A stretch of 42,020 nucleotides of DNA, taken from assembly GCA_003049485.1 (NCBI GenBank), contig PYST01000339.1, positions 1 to 42,020 on the forward strand. The letters are read 5' to 3'. Positions 11,275-22,891 of this stretch are shown piece by piece (positions within the stretch are counted from its first letter, which is position 1; each line of letters starts with the position of its first letter). The notes under the pieces are model-generated. The model saw only the letters and a program-made list of their open reading frames with translations, was not told where the DNA came from and searched no databases. The DNA comes from Ophioceras dolichostomum (Eukaryota; Ascomycota; Sordariomycetes; Magnaporthales; Ophioceraceae). Position numbers and translations under genes: made by a program.

Positions 11275-12897
11275 GGCGCTGCTGTTTCCGAATCGTGTTA
11301 GCTCCTTCGACAGCAAAAAAAAAGACAAAGAACGAAATACACGAACAAGGTGTGAGGATGGGACGGGATGGGATATGTGGACGCGACTAGAAGTTAGGAT
11401 GAGGAAGAGTGGCCCTGGTTTATAGCAAACCTGAGCTGGTATAGCGGACACCTCATCTTGTCATCCTCCTCTACACTCGTAGCGATGATTCTTTGCCTGG
11501 ACCAAGGCCATACTGGGGAAATGAAGTTGCAATATGGCAGTCGCGACGCTCCTAAGTGCGTGGCCTGCGGGGGAACTTGACGCAGAGCGGAGGTTGTAAT
11601 GGGATAATTATGAAAGGGCACAGCTACCCGCGGACCTGCAAGTCATAGCAGGTAGGATATGGACAGTACCCTTGGACAAGAGGATGTCGTGATGAGATAG
11701 ACAGTAGTCCAGAGAGAGAATGAGTGGAGGACTGACGAGTATGCGTCAGGTTGCTGTGATGAGACGCGCCCGCATGGGTGTGTAGTTGGGATAAACGCGT
11801 GTGGGACGTGAAGCGATGACGGGGAAAATATTTGGGGCGGAGCGCGTGGAGGAAGGACATATGCATAGTTCTGATCCCACATCCTTCTCCGCAGCAAGCG
11901 TACCTCACAGGTGCTATTGACGCGAGCAAATGACGTGACAGAGATGGAGGAGAACTGGAATCGCGCGAGAATGTGGACGACGCTCGACGGGTCAAGAGCG
12001 CGCCTTCTCGCGCTAAAGGCAGAAGCGTGTCGCGTATAGGGAAAACGCGTGGGCAAGGATCGGGAACACGCGGGGCAGATACGTGGTCAACGGTCGAAGA
12101 GAGGCAGATCAAATCAAGGATAGCCGTGGGTTGAAAGCAAGGGAGAAACCGAGGTCGCGCTTACGTGACCTCAAACAAACATTCTCACTTCGAAGGCAAG
12201 GCCAAGAGAAGAGTGGTGCGGCCGAAGCCGATGTGATATCTGATGGCGACAGACGAAGGCTAGTCTTGCCAGTAGTCCTTCGCGATGCGCAAGAGAGAAC
12301 AAAAAAGAGGAAAGGAAAAGATATCAAAGGGACCGCGATTGGTACGGACGAGATATCGACGAGGAAGGTGGAGGGTTGTGACATCAAGCCTTGACGAGGG
12401 AGAGAACGAAGCTACTGGGGTTGTGGTTACGGACTTGGGGGAAGTATTTGTAGCTCGTAGTCTGGTACACGGCCGGAAGCCGAACCGCCGGGTGCCAAAC
12501 AAAAGATGCTTTCTGTTGTTGCCTGGATCTGAAGCGGTGATCGAGTGAAGTGTAGAGAGATAGGGTGGAAAACAAGGCAGCCACCTGCGCGTGGAGAGTA
12601 GAGGGTGGTAAAACGCAGACGCGAATCACGCTGGGTGGAGAAGCAAGCTGGGAGGATAGGTAAACTGGAGGGAAAGGTAGGCTGGGCCAGGAAGAGGTGC
12701 GGCTAGTAGCGGAACGTTCCGCCGCTTCAGAGCAGAGCGCGTTCGGAGGCCGGTGTTTGGGAGCGTGAGGAGGGATGGCGCAGAGCACAATGGGGATCTA
12801 GGGACTCACCTGAGTGCGACGCGCCGAGACGCGACGATTTTTGGTAATGATATGGGACTCGCTTGATAGAAATTCTGCACGAGCGCTGCTGAGATAG

Positions 12898-12948
<51 letters not shown>

Positions 12949-13080
12949 TAGGTTGGTGGTTGGGAGGTTGGTAGAGGGACCATAGGTTGCAGGTGAGGGA
13001 GGAAAAGGTTGAAGGGATCGAGATGCGGTGCGACGGGATCAAAATAAATATCCCAAATCAAACGGCCAGGCAACCACGGA
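11275..13080 (-). promoter_or_regulatory. Argonaute leader and promoter with a likely 5'-UTR intron
   Basis: On the minus strand a consensus 5' splice site CTCAG|GTGAGT is at 12810/12809. A branch-plus-acceptor pair (GCTAACA ... GGAAACAG) ends at 11282, eight bases before the start codon. The simplest reading is a leader exon upstream of 12810 and an intron of about 1.5 kb, or several smaller ones, within 11283-12809. Minus-strand CT and CA repeats (12898-12945) lie upstream and are typical of fungal transcription start regions. No supported coding region exists here. Confidence 0.45.
12898..12945. repeat. Compound microsatellite (TG)n(AG)n
   Basis: A run of about seven TG units passes directly into about fifteen AG units. 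On the minus strand this is a CT/CA tract in the presumed Argonaute promoter/leader. Its length is likely variable between strains. Confidence 0.9.
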
Positions 13081-15071
13081 AAGTGCGGCGAGGCCTAACC
13101 GGATTGTTGGGACCGGGGGAAGGCACGTCAGATGAAGCTTCCTCCTGCCCGACTGTTGAGGGCTCTTTTTCCTTAAGGTCACGGCGGCCAGTGATTAGGC
13201 AGGCACGATCAAGGTAGGGACCCGCTGGTAGCCGAATTCGAGGAGGATGGCAAGCTATCATCGACGCGAATCTCATCGAGACAGTCAACTGAGAGTGGCG
13301 GAAGCCAAGAATATCTGGAGGACACGGCGCTGCTAGTGGAGATGTGGCGACGATGTCGCGTCTACAGGCTGTAAATGGGGACACCAAGACCACGCCTTTC
13401 CAACCCAGACATCACTGGCAAGAGCATCAACCGCACGCTGTTTGTTCCCGTATGTATGTTAGGTGCTCCTGGATCAATGGTCCTACACAGCAGTACTATC
13501 TACGTCTTGCCGATCTAGGTACAACACAAGTCGAGCGTGGTGCCGCATTCTATCAGAATATCGTAGACGATTCAGTGGTCGGCGGACATTGGTGGAGTCC
13601 AGGACTACAAGGAAATGCAAGTGACCTTGAGATCGCTGGAACTGATCGCAGCCAAGGTCGTTGCCGCAATGAGATGGCCAATGAGGCTGCCTTGTACTGA
13701 CCGTCGTAGCATAAGGGACAGCCGTGACAGCCGCGTCTCCGTCGGGAAGTATCTGACATTGGAAATCAAGGGCGAAGTCCTGGGGTTGATCTAGTCGCTG
13801 AATGAGTCAGAAGACGCTGAAGTTAAACGGACAGCCCAGACCACCAAAATGCCTCGAGTAGAAGGTATATTGACGTGTGTTGGGAGAGGGACGTGGGTAC
13901 TTGAAGACAATTGCAGAATCAAATATTGATCGGCAGACATTCCGTCTTGAGCTCAGGAACAGAAGCACAAAAGCATCCTTCGGGTTGTGGGGACGAATCA
14001 ACGGTTACTATGAAGAATTCTTAGGACGGTGTTCATTCAATAAGGGCTTGCTTCATATTTTTACGCGCAGAGGTTAGATTTGGGACTCATTTTGCCGCCA
14101 AAACAAATTCTAAGAGTGAGCCAACTCGATGAATGGCACTTGAAATGAGCCCAGGATTCGCGGGATGCTAGAGGAAGGAAGAGAGCGAATGGATGAGAAT
14201 AAGCTTAGGGGCTACTTGAAAAGAAGCATGAACGAAGGCGTGGGAGTGAAATCTCACATGAATCCCTCACTTATCCATCGCATTATAAGCACCACATTGG
14301 GCTGAGAATTTCGGGAGCAAGGAAAAGAGCAAGCATATCGCTTGTGAATCTCGACGCGGTCAAGATGGAGGACGCGTGTTGCCATAATGTTCAGATGTTC
14401 GGAATTAGAGCCTAGAGCGCGAGGTACTCTAGCATGAGCATGAGATAGCCGTGGGCCAGACAGGCCTCGGCGTTGCTTGATCTAGTAAAAGACGCTCCCT
14501 AGCACATTGAAGACAGGAGGAGGGAGACAAGCGCCATGAAGAAAAGAATAAAAGAGCTAAAAGCCACTATGGCCTCGCCCAGGATCCGAGACGAGACCAA
14601 CCAACCAACCAACCCTCAAGTTTTGGGACTAAGGCGCCATTCCGTTTCCGCCACCTTGAATCTCGTGGGAGAATAACAGCGAACAAAGCATTGCGAAATG
14701 AACTAACGAAATAAAATGCAACCGGGAAAAAAAGCCCAACGCGAGGTCGACGACGCTTAGTGGGGAAAAGAAAAAAGGAAAGCGAAGATACCTGAACTTC
14801 CGAAAGCCAAAGGTGAGGCCACTCCAAGTCCATCCCATTGCACCGTGTGCAAGATGCGCCTGACCATGTCCAAGGGCAAGCAATGTCGTCAAAAGTGGGT
14901 CGTGCCACAAGCGGAAGGTGCCGAGGCCGGTGACGGGCCGGTCGGCTGGATGGATGGCTTGTGACGACAACCCCGTCACCCAACCCGCTAATACTACTGC
15001 TGCTGCTGGCGGTGAAGCAAGCCGAGACGGTAACGGGCGCGTTTCTGCCTCCGGTTAGGTGGCAGGACGTC
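13081..15071. other. Intergenic stretch between the Argonaute promoter and the RNA14 3' end
   Basis: No gene could be supported. Short open frames (such as 13344-13700, plus) have no family signal. The part nearest 15071 should contain the RNA14 3' UTR; the minus-strand frame at 14567-15394 is mainly a shadow of RNA14's low-complexity tail. A small AACC repeat (CCAACCAACCAACCAACC) lies at about 14598-14615. Confidence 0.5.
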
Positions 15072-18000
15072 CTAGTACCGATACCCACCGTAGGAAGGCG
15101 GGTGCTGTTGTTGCGCCGGCGCCGGCGGCGGCGCGGCGTATCCCTGTGGAGGAGGCGCCCAAGCCCCAGGAGGAGGCGGAGGGACCGCCGCCTCATAGAT
15201 CGACCGATGTTGCGGCGCCGCCGCGTACCCCACACTAGCGGGAGGGGGCTCGTACCCATCCCTAGAGTCCGGCCGCTGGTGGTACGCGAGCCGGCCTCTG
15301 TCACCGCCGAAGGGACTGCCCGTCCTGCCCTGCGCATCGGCATACGCGGTAACATCATTTGACACCTGTCGGTGGTGGCCGCCGCCGCCGCCATGGCGGG
15401 CGGGCCTGTCGCTCCGCGTCCTCCAGGTCGCGAAGTCTGGGATGTGCGTGTCGCGCAGGAGACCTACCACGCGCGCAGGGTTGAGTCTCAACGCGTTTGC
15501 CGAGTTCGTGTACGCATCAGAAGCCGGGATCTGACTCAGCAGGAAGGTGACGTCGCGAGGAATCGCGGGCACGGCGGCGGACGCGTTGTTGTGGTGGGAC
15601 GCGGACCCTCCCTGGCCTTGCAGGCGACGTTGCTGGTCAAGCCTACGGCCAGCGGCACCCTTCAGAGGCGACTCCCCGCGCTGGAAGTCTCGGTCGCCGC
15701 CCCGGTCACCACGCGGCATTTTCTTAGGAGGCGCGTTGGCCGAGTCGTCGAAGTCGTCAGCGGGCAGTGGCCGCTTCGGCGAGTTGACGAATTGCGGCCG
15801 AGGACTATGGGCTCGACCGGGCATGCCACCACCTACGGGGCTACCGCCAAGCCTGCCACCGGGAGCATTCGAGAGCTCAATCGACGGCATGATGAGGTTT
15901 TTGGGTCTCAGTTGCGCGGCTGGGGAGATGATGATCCTGGCAGCAATCGGGTCGAATCGGTCGGAGACGAAGCGTCGAGTGAAGTTGATCAATTTAGGGT
16001 CCTCGGGGAACACCTCGGCCATCCTCTTCTCGAGCTTCGCAACCTGCGAGAGCTCGCCAAACTTTGACTCGTACTCGTGGAAGTACAAGTACAGTGGTTT
16101 CGCCTTGGAAACGAGTGCAGGTTGCTGCGTCAACTTGTTGACGCACGTCTCGAAGACGACTCGGGCATCTGTGAGGCGCCAGGTTTCGAATTAGTATATT
16201 CTCTGAAGACATGGGTTCGCCAACGTGAACGCCAATGAGGGAGGGCCAAAGTAGATAACATACTGATGAAGTCGTCGCGGGAATGAAGGAACTTGATGTA
16301 CTCCAGCATGAAGTACTCGTCCTCCGGGAACAGCTTGGCTCCCCGTTCGAAGATCTTGGCGCCAGCCGCGTCTTTGTAGACGGTCCACTCCATCTGTGCG
16401 ACGGCGACGTAGACATCACTCGTCAAGCGGCCCCTGTGCCGAGCTTCACTGAACACGTTGCGCAGGCCGCCGAGGGGTTGTGAAGGGGTTCCCTTGCCCT
16501 GGATACGGCGCATGGCCCGCGCGAGAGCAATCCAGACGAACGACACCGTGCGGGCGAGCAGATCTGTCTGGGCTGCAAAGCCCTTTTCGATGGCATTGAT
16601 TTTCGCCTGGTTCTCATCGCTTAGCCGGTCCTCAGGCGCATCGGGGGGAGCGTAGTCGTCGTCATCTGTGGACTTTTGCGCTGGCGCTTCGGGCATGTTC
16701 TCGCGCAGCTTTGCAATCTCAGCCTTCTCACGCTCCTTGAGGTTCTTAATGTTCCCGTAGAGCGTGTCGAGGAGCTTGCTGTAGGGCGCTTTGACGGCAA
16801 GGCCACAGGCAATCTTGGCAGCGTCGCCCTCCTCGGCGGGATAGGTTGTCTCGATGCGATCGGCGTGCTTGAGGGCCAACAAAACGCTCTCGGGGTTGGC
16901 TTCGATGCCATCGACCAGGAAGCTAAGACCGACATCCTTCCCAGCCTGGACGATGTTGCTCTCAAAGCACCACTCAGCCGCGTCCACCCACATCTCGGGC
17001 CAGAAACGGAGGGCCATCAGTGCCTGTCGGTAAGTGTAGAGGATCCGCTTCTGGAGGGTCGCAGGCTCCTCGGTCGCCAAGTCCAGAGGGTCGTCCTTCT
17101 CCCAGCGAATCCATCGCTTCCACAGCTCCACCTGCTCGGCGAACTCCTGATCGCCGTCGAAGCCGGGCGCGGGAGGCAGACGGGGGATGGTCGAACGCAC
17201 GAGGTTCCGGGTGATGTTGTCGAGTCCGGTATTGGCGCTCTTGGCAGTCATATAGGCTGGAGAGTGCTCGTTCAGGAACTTACGGCTGGTGGCCGGATTA
17301 ACGCCCTTCTCGAACTGGTCGTACTCCTTCCACAGCATGTTGACGTTAGAGATGGGGATGCACACGGCGCGTTGGAAGGCCTTGCGCAGCTGATCCATCT
17401 TCTGCTTGTCTTGCCAGTTGGGGCCTCCAATGGTACCTGGGGCTAGGCGGATAAACTGGATGTAGTCGCTCCAGAGCCTGCCCGCTTCCTTATCCATGCC
17501 GACGTTGTCGAGGACGAAGTCGTACGCCTGGTTCAACACCTGGCGCGCCTTGCCGGTAGGGTCGTTGAGATCGTTGCGCCGGCGGATGTAGTCGAGGTAG
17601 ATCGTCCAAAGCTCCACGTTTGGAACGGCCAAGAGCGACTTGTTGAAGATGGCCTCGGCTTCGACGAAGTTTCCCATGGCGAGCTCGGTCTGGGCATACT
17701 GCGCCCATATCTCGGCCTGCGAGTATTGGTCAGCACTGATGGACCACGAAGCGAAGCCCGTCACAGAGACCAGGACGCCGGTTGGGGCGATTTGAGGATC
17801 TGCTTTTTACATACCGAATGAGGGAACACGGCCAGGAAGCGCTCATAGGCATCGCGCCACTCGTCGGAGTTGTTGCGCTGGCGATACTCTGCAAAGAGGG
17901 ACTGCCACGCATCCAGCGCGCCCCTCGGGTCCTCCTTCACGCGCAACTCAAACAGGGCAACTCGGTCATACAACACGGCAGCAGGCTCAGCACTTGCATT

Positions 18001-18510
18001 GCCCTGTGCGGGGGAGTTGCTCAGAGCGGCACCCGAACGTGCGAGAATGGGAGAGTCTGGATGGGGAGGAGCATTTGATTGTGCAGCGCCATTGGCGTGC
18101 TGAGCAGGAGGAGCGTGCATTAGAGAGGGTGATGGTTGCGCAGGGTTTGCCTCGACTTCGGGCTCGGGCGATTTGCTCCCAGGGCTCGGCGAGCGGTCGT
18201 CGTCGTCCTCTGAGTCATCAGAATCTCCCACCAGGAAACCGGCCGCGGTCCTGCGCTTTTTGCTGGCAGGCTGCGGAGAAGGCTTCAGAGTTTCGGAATC
18301 GGAACCAGTGGCAAGAACAGGGATGGATTCTGGATCATAATCGGCGGCATCTTCTGTATCACCGTATGCAGCAGAGGTAGCTTCAAGGTGTTGATTTTGA
18401 TCATTGGAGTCGCTATGCTGAGCAGGTGTCTGCGACCCTTCCAGCACAACATCTCCGCTATCTTCACTCCAGTCAGGCTCTTGCCGAGCATCAGCGGCAT
18501 CGTCCGCCAT
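15072..18510 (-). CDS. RNA14: Rna14, cleavage factor IA subunit (CstF-77 homologue)
   Basis: Scaffold of the pre-mRNA 3'-end cleavage and polyadenylation factor CF IA; it dimerises and binds Rna15 in the nucleus. Three exons on the minus strand: 18510-17815, 17716-16264 and 16168-15072; 3246 nt, 1081 residues. The N-terminal ~190 residues are acidic and disordered (SDDSEDDDD). HAT repeats start near AWQSLFAEYRQ and run to about residue 790, with family phrases such as FPHSAEIWAQYAQTELAM, IRRRNDLND, AYDFVLDNVGMDKEAGRLW and DDFINARVVFETCVNKL. The segment at about residues 919-966 (IPRDVTFLLSQIP ... IPDFATWR) fits the C-terminal 'monkeytail' that holds Rna15. A Pro/Gln/Gly/Tyr-rich end follows. 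The start at 18510 (MADDAAD) is preferred over the in-frame ATG 36 bases upstream because of position; this is not certain. Confidence 0.95.
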
Positions 18511-19355
18511 CGCGCAAGTAGTCCTGGTGGCTGTAGGCCACTGCACGGCTTGGAAAAGGTGGGCGAGGAATCAAGGGGACACGAATCGGTGGACTACTTC
18601 GGATATTAGCAATTTGTGTTAGGAAAGCGATGTAGAGGCACGAGAGAGCGATCGGCAGAGATGTGACGAAAGGTGCTAAAATGCGGGAGGTGTTTGGCGA
18701 ATTTATCAGAAGTCGCAGGGGAAGCCAACTTGCCTTAAGAATGGGTTTGCGAACAACGATAGCTAGGCGCGATCAAAGAAAGAGTCCCTCGTCGCTTAAA
18801 CAATGACAGTCGCCAGATAACCGATCGGAACAGTTGACTAGAGGGTGCGGTTGATGTTGATGGATTGTAATGAAAGAAGTCGGTCTGTCTCTGGAATTCT
18901 GAGCGGGATTGGTGTTCAGGTCGAGTTCGAGCCTCGTTTTTTTTCTGGCACCTGCTTTTGAGCAACAAAAAACCCACAGCTGGGAGCCGCTAACCCAATA
19001 CAGTTAGTGTGGTCCCGCCTGCCATCTGTTCTGCAGCAGCATCCCAGACCCACTTGGTTTTCAGCTCCCGCTTTAGATAAGATAACGACCGACGAAACGT
19101 CGCGTCCTTCTGGAGCAAGCACTTTACGCGTTCAAAACGACCGTCAACGCGTCCGCCCACTTACCCCCAGTGTTTTTGTATTTGACACTTAAGTTGTTGT
19201 CCTCGCCCCTTGCGACAGAAGCATCGCTAGGAGATCCTGCACTTGTTTACCACCACGACATCTCACGCCTTCGTCTTTGCCTTCACCACTCGCCGCTCCA
19301 TTGCGAATAGCTTGACTGCCAAGTTGGGGCCGTTCTCGCCACACCGCTAGACAAG
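18511..19355. promoter_or_regulatory. Divergent promoter region between RNA14 and ASF1
   Basis: 845 bp without a gene separate the two start codons. It holds the leaders of both genes. The ASF1 side is marked by pyrimidine-rich sequence and by two cell-cycle boxes described separately; no TATA box close to either start stands out. Confidence 0.6.
19126..19152 (+). promoter_or_regulatory. Paired MluI cell-cycle boxes (MCB) upstream of ASF1
   Basis: Two exact ACGCGT sites at 19126-19131 and 19147-19152, 21 bp apart (about two helical turns), 204-230 bp upstream of the ASF1 start. ACGCGT is the binding core of the MBF (Mbp1/Swi6) G1/S transcription factor. Placement before a replication-linked histone chaperone fits S-phase expression; this is inference. 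Confidence 0.5.
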
Positions 19356-20475
19356 ATGTCTGTCGTCTCGCTTCTCGGGGTCAATGTCATGAACAACCCT
19401 GCCAAGTTCACCGACAAATATGAGTTCGAGATTACGTTTGAGTGCCTGGAGCAGCTGGAGAAGGGTCGGTTCCATCCTCTTCTCCCTTGTGGTCTTTCTG
19501 TCCCACCAAGCAGCGACTGATGACGCAGGAATTCTCTTGCAGACCTCGAGTGGAAGTTGACCTACGTCGGCTCCGCTACCTCGTAAGTCGAGAAGCCCAA
19601 CGTTGCCGCTTCCCCCTTCTCCCTCTTCTTCTCGCAGCTGCTAACATGCCGCGCATTTTCGCACTTTCGCAGCGATGAGTACGACCAAGAGCTCGACAGT
19701 CTTCTCGTCGGCCCTATTCCTGTCGGCGTGAACAAGTTCGTTTTCGAGGCTGCGGCGCCGGACACTAAGCGCATTCCCGACGCCGAGATCATCGGCGTCA
19801 CTGTCATCCTCCTGACATGCTCCTACGACGGACGCGAGTTCGTGAGGGTCGGCTACTACGTCAACAATGAGTACGAGTCGGACGAGCTAAACGCTGAGCC
19901 CCCGTCCAAGCCGATCATCGAGCGGATACGACGCAGTGTCCTAGCGGAAAAGCCGCGCGTGACCCGGTTCGCCATTAAGTGGTACGTAGTCATCAAATGC
20001 TCCCAGCGGAAATCCACGCACCTGCCTCAATGATCGAAGCGCTGACCAATGGCCCACCCGCTGACCGTACAGGGACTCTGAGCTCACCGCTCCCGCCGAG
20101 TTCCCCCCTGAGCAGCCAGAGGCCGATCTCGCCGCAGATGAGGAGGAGTACGGCGCCGAGGAGGCCGAGCTGGAGGAGGAGGAAGAGGCCGCTGCTGCTG
20201 CTGAGGAGTCTGCCTCCGCGGCTGCTAACGGCGAGCCTGCTGCTCCTGGCCAGGATTCCGAGATGGTCGGCGTGGAGAGTGCCGAGAATGGCGTTGAGGA
20301 AGAGGAGCTGTCCGACGAGGGTAGTGTCGACATTGAGGGCGAGAGTGACGAAGAGCTCGAGGAGGAGGAGGAGGGTGAGGGTGAAGCTGCTGATGGTGAC
20401 GCCATGGACGTTGACACTGAGAGCAAGCCGGCGGCCCCAGGCACTGCAGCGGTGCAGAAGCCAGTCGCTGCGTGA
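19356..20475 (+). CDS. ASF1: Histone H3-H4 chaperone Asf1
   Basis: Binds H3-H4 dimers and hands them to CAF-1 or HIRA for nucleosome assembly during replication, repair and transcription. Four exons: 19356-19464, 19543-19582, 19673-19981 and 20073-20475; 861 nt, 286 residues. The immunoglobulin-like core fills residues 1-155, starting MSVVSLLGVNVMNNPAKFTD, then LEWKLTYVGSATSDEYDQEL, the GPIPVGVNKFVFEA strand, and GYYVNNEY ... RFAIKW at the end. The remaining ~130 residues are a very acidic tail (runs of Glu with AEELEEEEE-like stretches), as in fungal orthologues. The start codon has a good AAGATG context. The gene diverges from RNA14. Confidence 0.97.
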
Positions 20476-22891
20476 CCGTCACTTCTCCGGAAGCTGATGG
20501 ATTTGCCACGCTAGGCGGATATACGCCACCGCTTTCATTTTTCTTTTTTGCCCTTTGATTATTCCCCAAGGATAGCACAAGAGAAAGTCTTACGACTCGC
20601 GTTTGACAGCGAAGGATGATGGATGAGGTATGAATTTTCCTTTTGACCAAGTATCATCCCAAACTCGACTACGACAGGGACGACAACATCGGTCTCCGGC
20701 TTTAGATACAGACAGAAGATAGATGGATCCTATTTGTCTCAATGGCCCTCTTAATTCCAGTTCAATTTCCTTGTCTCGCCTTCACGCGCATGGTATGAGA
20801 CATGCCGCCATCTCAAGATCCCTCTTGCTCGACCTCAACTCCGAAGAGCAACCGGTTCGGTTGACGGTCCTTCCTGTCCTTGGTGAGCTATGTCAATGCC
20901 CAATTGGCTTCCGACGGAAATCTCCATCTTGTGATCCAGGTGTGACGGGTCTGTGGTTTCTTACTAGCCTTCGATTCATGATAGGTCCTCTCAGGCCCCG
21001 TAGACTACATAGACTCGAGATCTTGAACCGCAAAATCCCCAAGATCCAGCATTGCGAGCCACAGAGGCTCAACATCGTCGCCTGTTTCTGGCAGTTCGAT
21101 CACTGATGCCGGCGACTCCAGGCGTTATGGTGATCGGCTGGGGCCACGGTCCTGGTCCCCCCTGGCCACCTTGGTGCAACCAGGTTGCGAAAGCTTTGGC
21201 AATGCCCTGTCGTGGGAACCGAAAGCCATGTTACTGCACGCATACCGCGCACCGCGAGGCGTACGAATTCCCATCCACATAGCCATCAGCCCGCGTCACG
21301 GTCACCGGCGGGCACCCAGAGTGACACATGCGGCAGTTGATTGCCACGATACCAACCGGACAAGGTCGTGCGGCCCCTGGATGTCTGATAAGACAATTGT
21401 GGACGCAAGATATCTGCTACCGGATATGCACAGATTGTTGTCAAGTCGAACCCCATCAAGTAAAAAAGGGGCATAGCTGACTTTGAGTTCCAAAGCAGGT
21501 TGTTCATCACTGTGAAATTGCATAATGTGCTTCTTATATTGGGCACAATACATTGGATGCGGGGTGTGACGTCCGCGGATGACAGTGAATACCTGCGGAA
21601 GATTTTGTCCACCTGGAGTGGAGCCCCAGGTCAACATCGATGGGCACGGTAGCTGGATGAGTTACTATGATGATAGAGGCGTCTAGACCCGGACTCCGTA
21701 ATGCCGGAGGCATTCGCAGCAAGGAGTCACTCTACCGAGCAGCAACACCGGCAGCTGGGACTGTGGTAGAAAACGCGTCAACAAGGGCAGTAACCCCCGG
21801 GCAGACGGTGCATCTATATTCGACCATCGAGACAACCACCGGCTCCATGCGACCCCTGCTAAGAGTAGCACCGCCTCTTCGCCCAGTGAGAGCACGACAG
21901 CTCTGGGGCATGATATCAGAGATTCTAATTAGGTGCGTGATCGGGAGCGTGGTAGTGACCAGTGGCGAGACGGTGATCCGAACGCACTTGGAGAACGGAC
22001 TGGGCCCGATGGCTGCGGTGATAAGAGGAGGGAAGATGATGTTCAGAGAAGGGGTGGAGAAGACGACTGCTACGAGAGGAGGGATTTGAGATAATATGTC
22101 TGCTCAAGGGGCGGGGAGAGAGGCTACTGATGAGGCTCGTGCCCAAGGAGTCTCTTTGCGAGCTGCATGTAGTTCTGGTTCGATATAAAATATCCCGAGA
22201 GCACCACTTCACCGCAGGGGGTCTGAGGGAGCCTGTTAGAAATAATCTCTAGGATATAGAGAAGCAAGAAGGAAGCAGGGCCTCCGGCCGGCTGGCCAGC
22301 CGCTTTTTCCTTGCTCTGCCAGTCTCTCAAGCCTGTGATCTTCCCCAAGGATTCGTTGCTTTGCTGGCCCTGGCAGGTCTCCGAAGATCGCTGTGGGGCG
22401 TATACCTATGATGGCCTACATGCTGGGAGTACCTGAATGGCCCGTTTCCCACCCCAAGAGGCGAGCTGTCTTCACCATTGTTGTCGCCCCTTGGTTCTGC
22501 TGGCAGAAACGGCAAGCACGACCAAGGTGGTCACCCGCCACCGCTTTCGTCTGGCCTCATAAAACCTCCTACTCGACTGGAAGAGTTTTCGAAAACCAAA
22601 TTTTACTCCTCGACAACCTCTCCGCAGGCCAACGATACTCGCTGCTTTTTCAGCATCTCGTCCTTTCTTTCTTGCCAACAATCTTTCATCAAACAAGTTA
22701 TTCTATTCAGAGAGACCATCGAGTCTATTCATAAAGCTCATCTAGAAGATTCCCTACTAGCCATCTTCAAAACCAGCACGTACTACGGCCTGTTCCGTCC
22801 TTCCTACCTCACTCTGTCTGATTCTTTTCCCATTCTCATCCTCACATCTCCTCATCAACAACACCCCCACCCAGACAGACACCTCACCAAG
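20476..22891. other. Intergenic stretch without a supported gene
   Basis: The first ~200 bases should contain the ASF1 3' UTR. Open frames such as 21667-22089 (plus) lack codon bias and family signal. At 21940-22090 one plus frame encodes an Arg/Asp-rich peptide (RDRERGSDQ...) ending TAA, but stop codons lie immediately upstream in the same frame. From about 22800 to 22890 the sequence is pyrimidine- and CA-rich, like the leader of the small gene that follows. Confidence 0.45.

Noticed and set aside
12898..12945. CRISPR-like or telomeric repeat
   Set aside because: Plain dinucleotide microsatellite without spacers or TTAGGG units; the genome is eukaryotic.
14567..15394. 275-codon minus-strand open frame at the RNA14 3' end
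   Set aside because: Its first half overlaps the RNA14 tail in another frame and is Arg-rich shadow translation; the rest is 3' UTR.
21003..22088. Plus-strand frame with Ser/Arg/Asp-rich peptides broken by stops, considered as a mutated (RIP-like) gene
   Set aside because: Every stop codon is one C-to-T change from a Gln or Arg codon, so that pattern is no evidence, and codon bias is weak. No homologous family was recognised.
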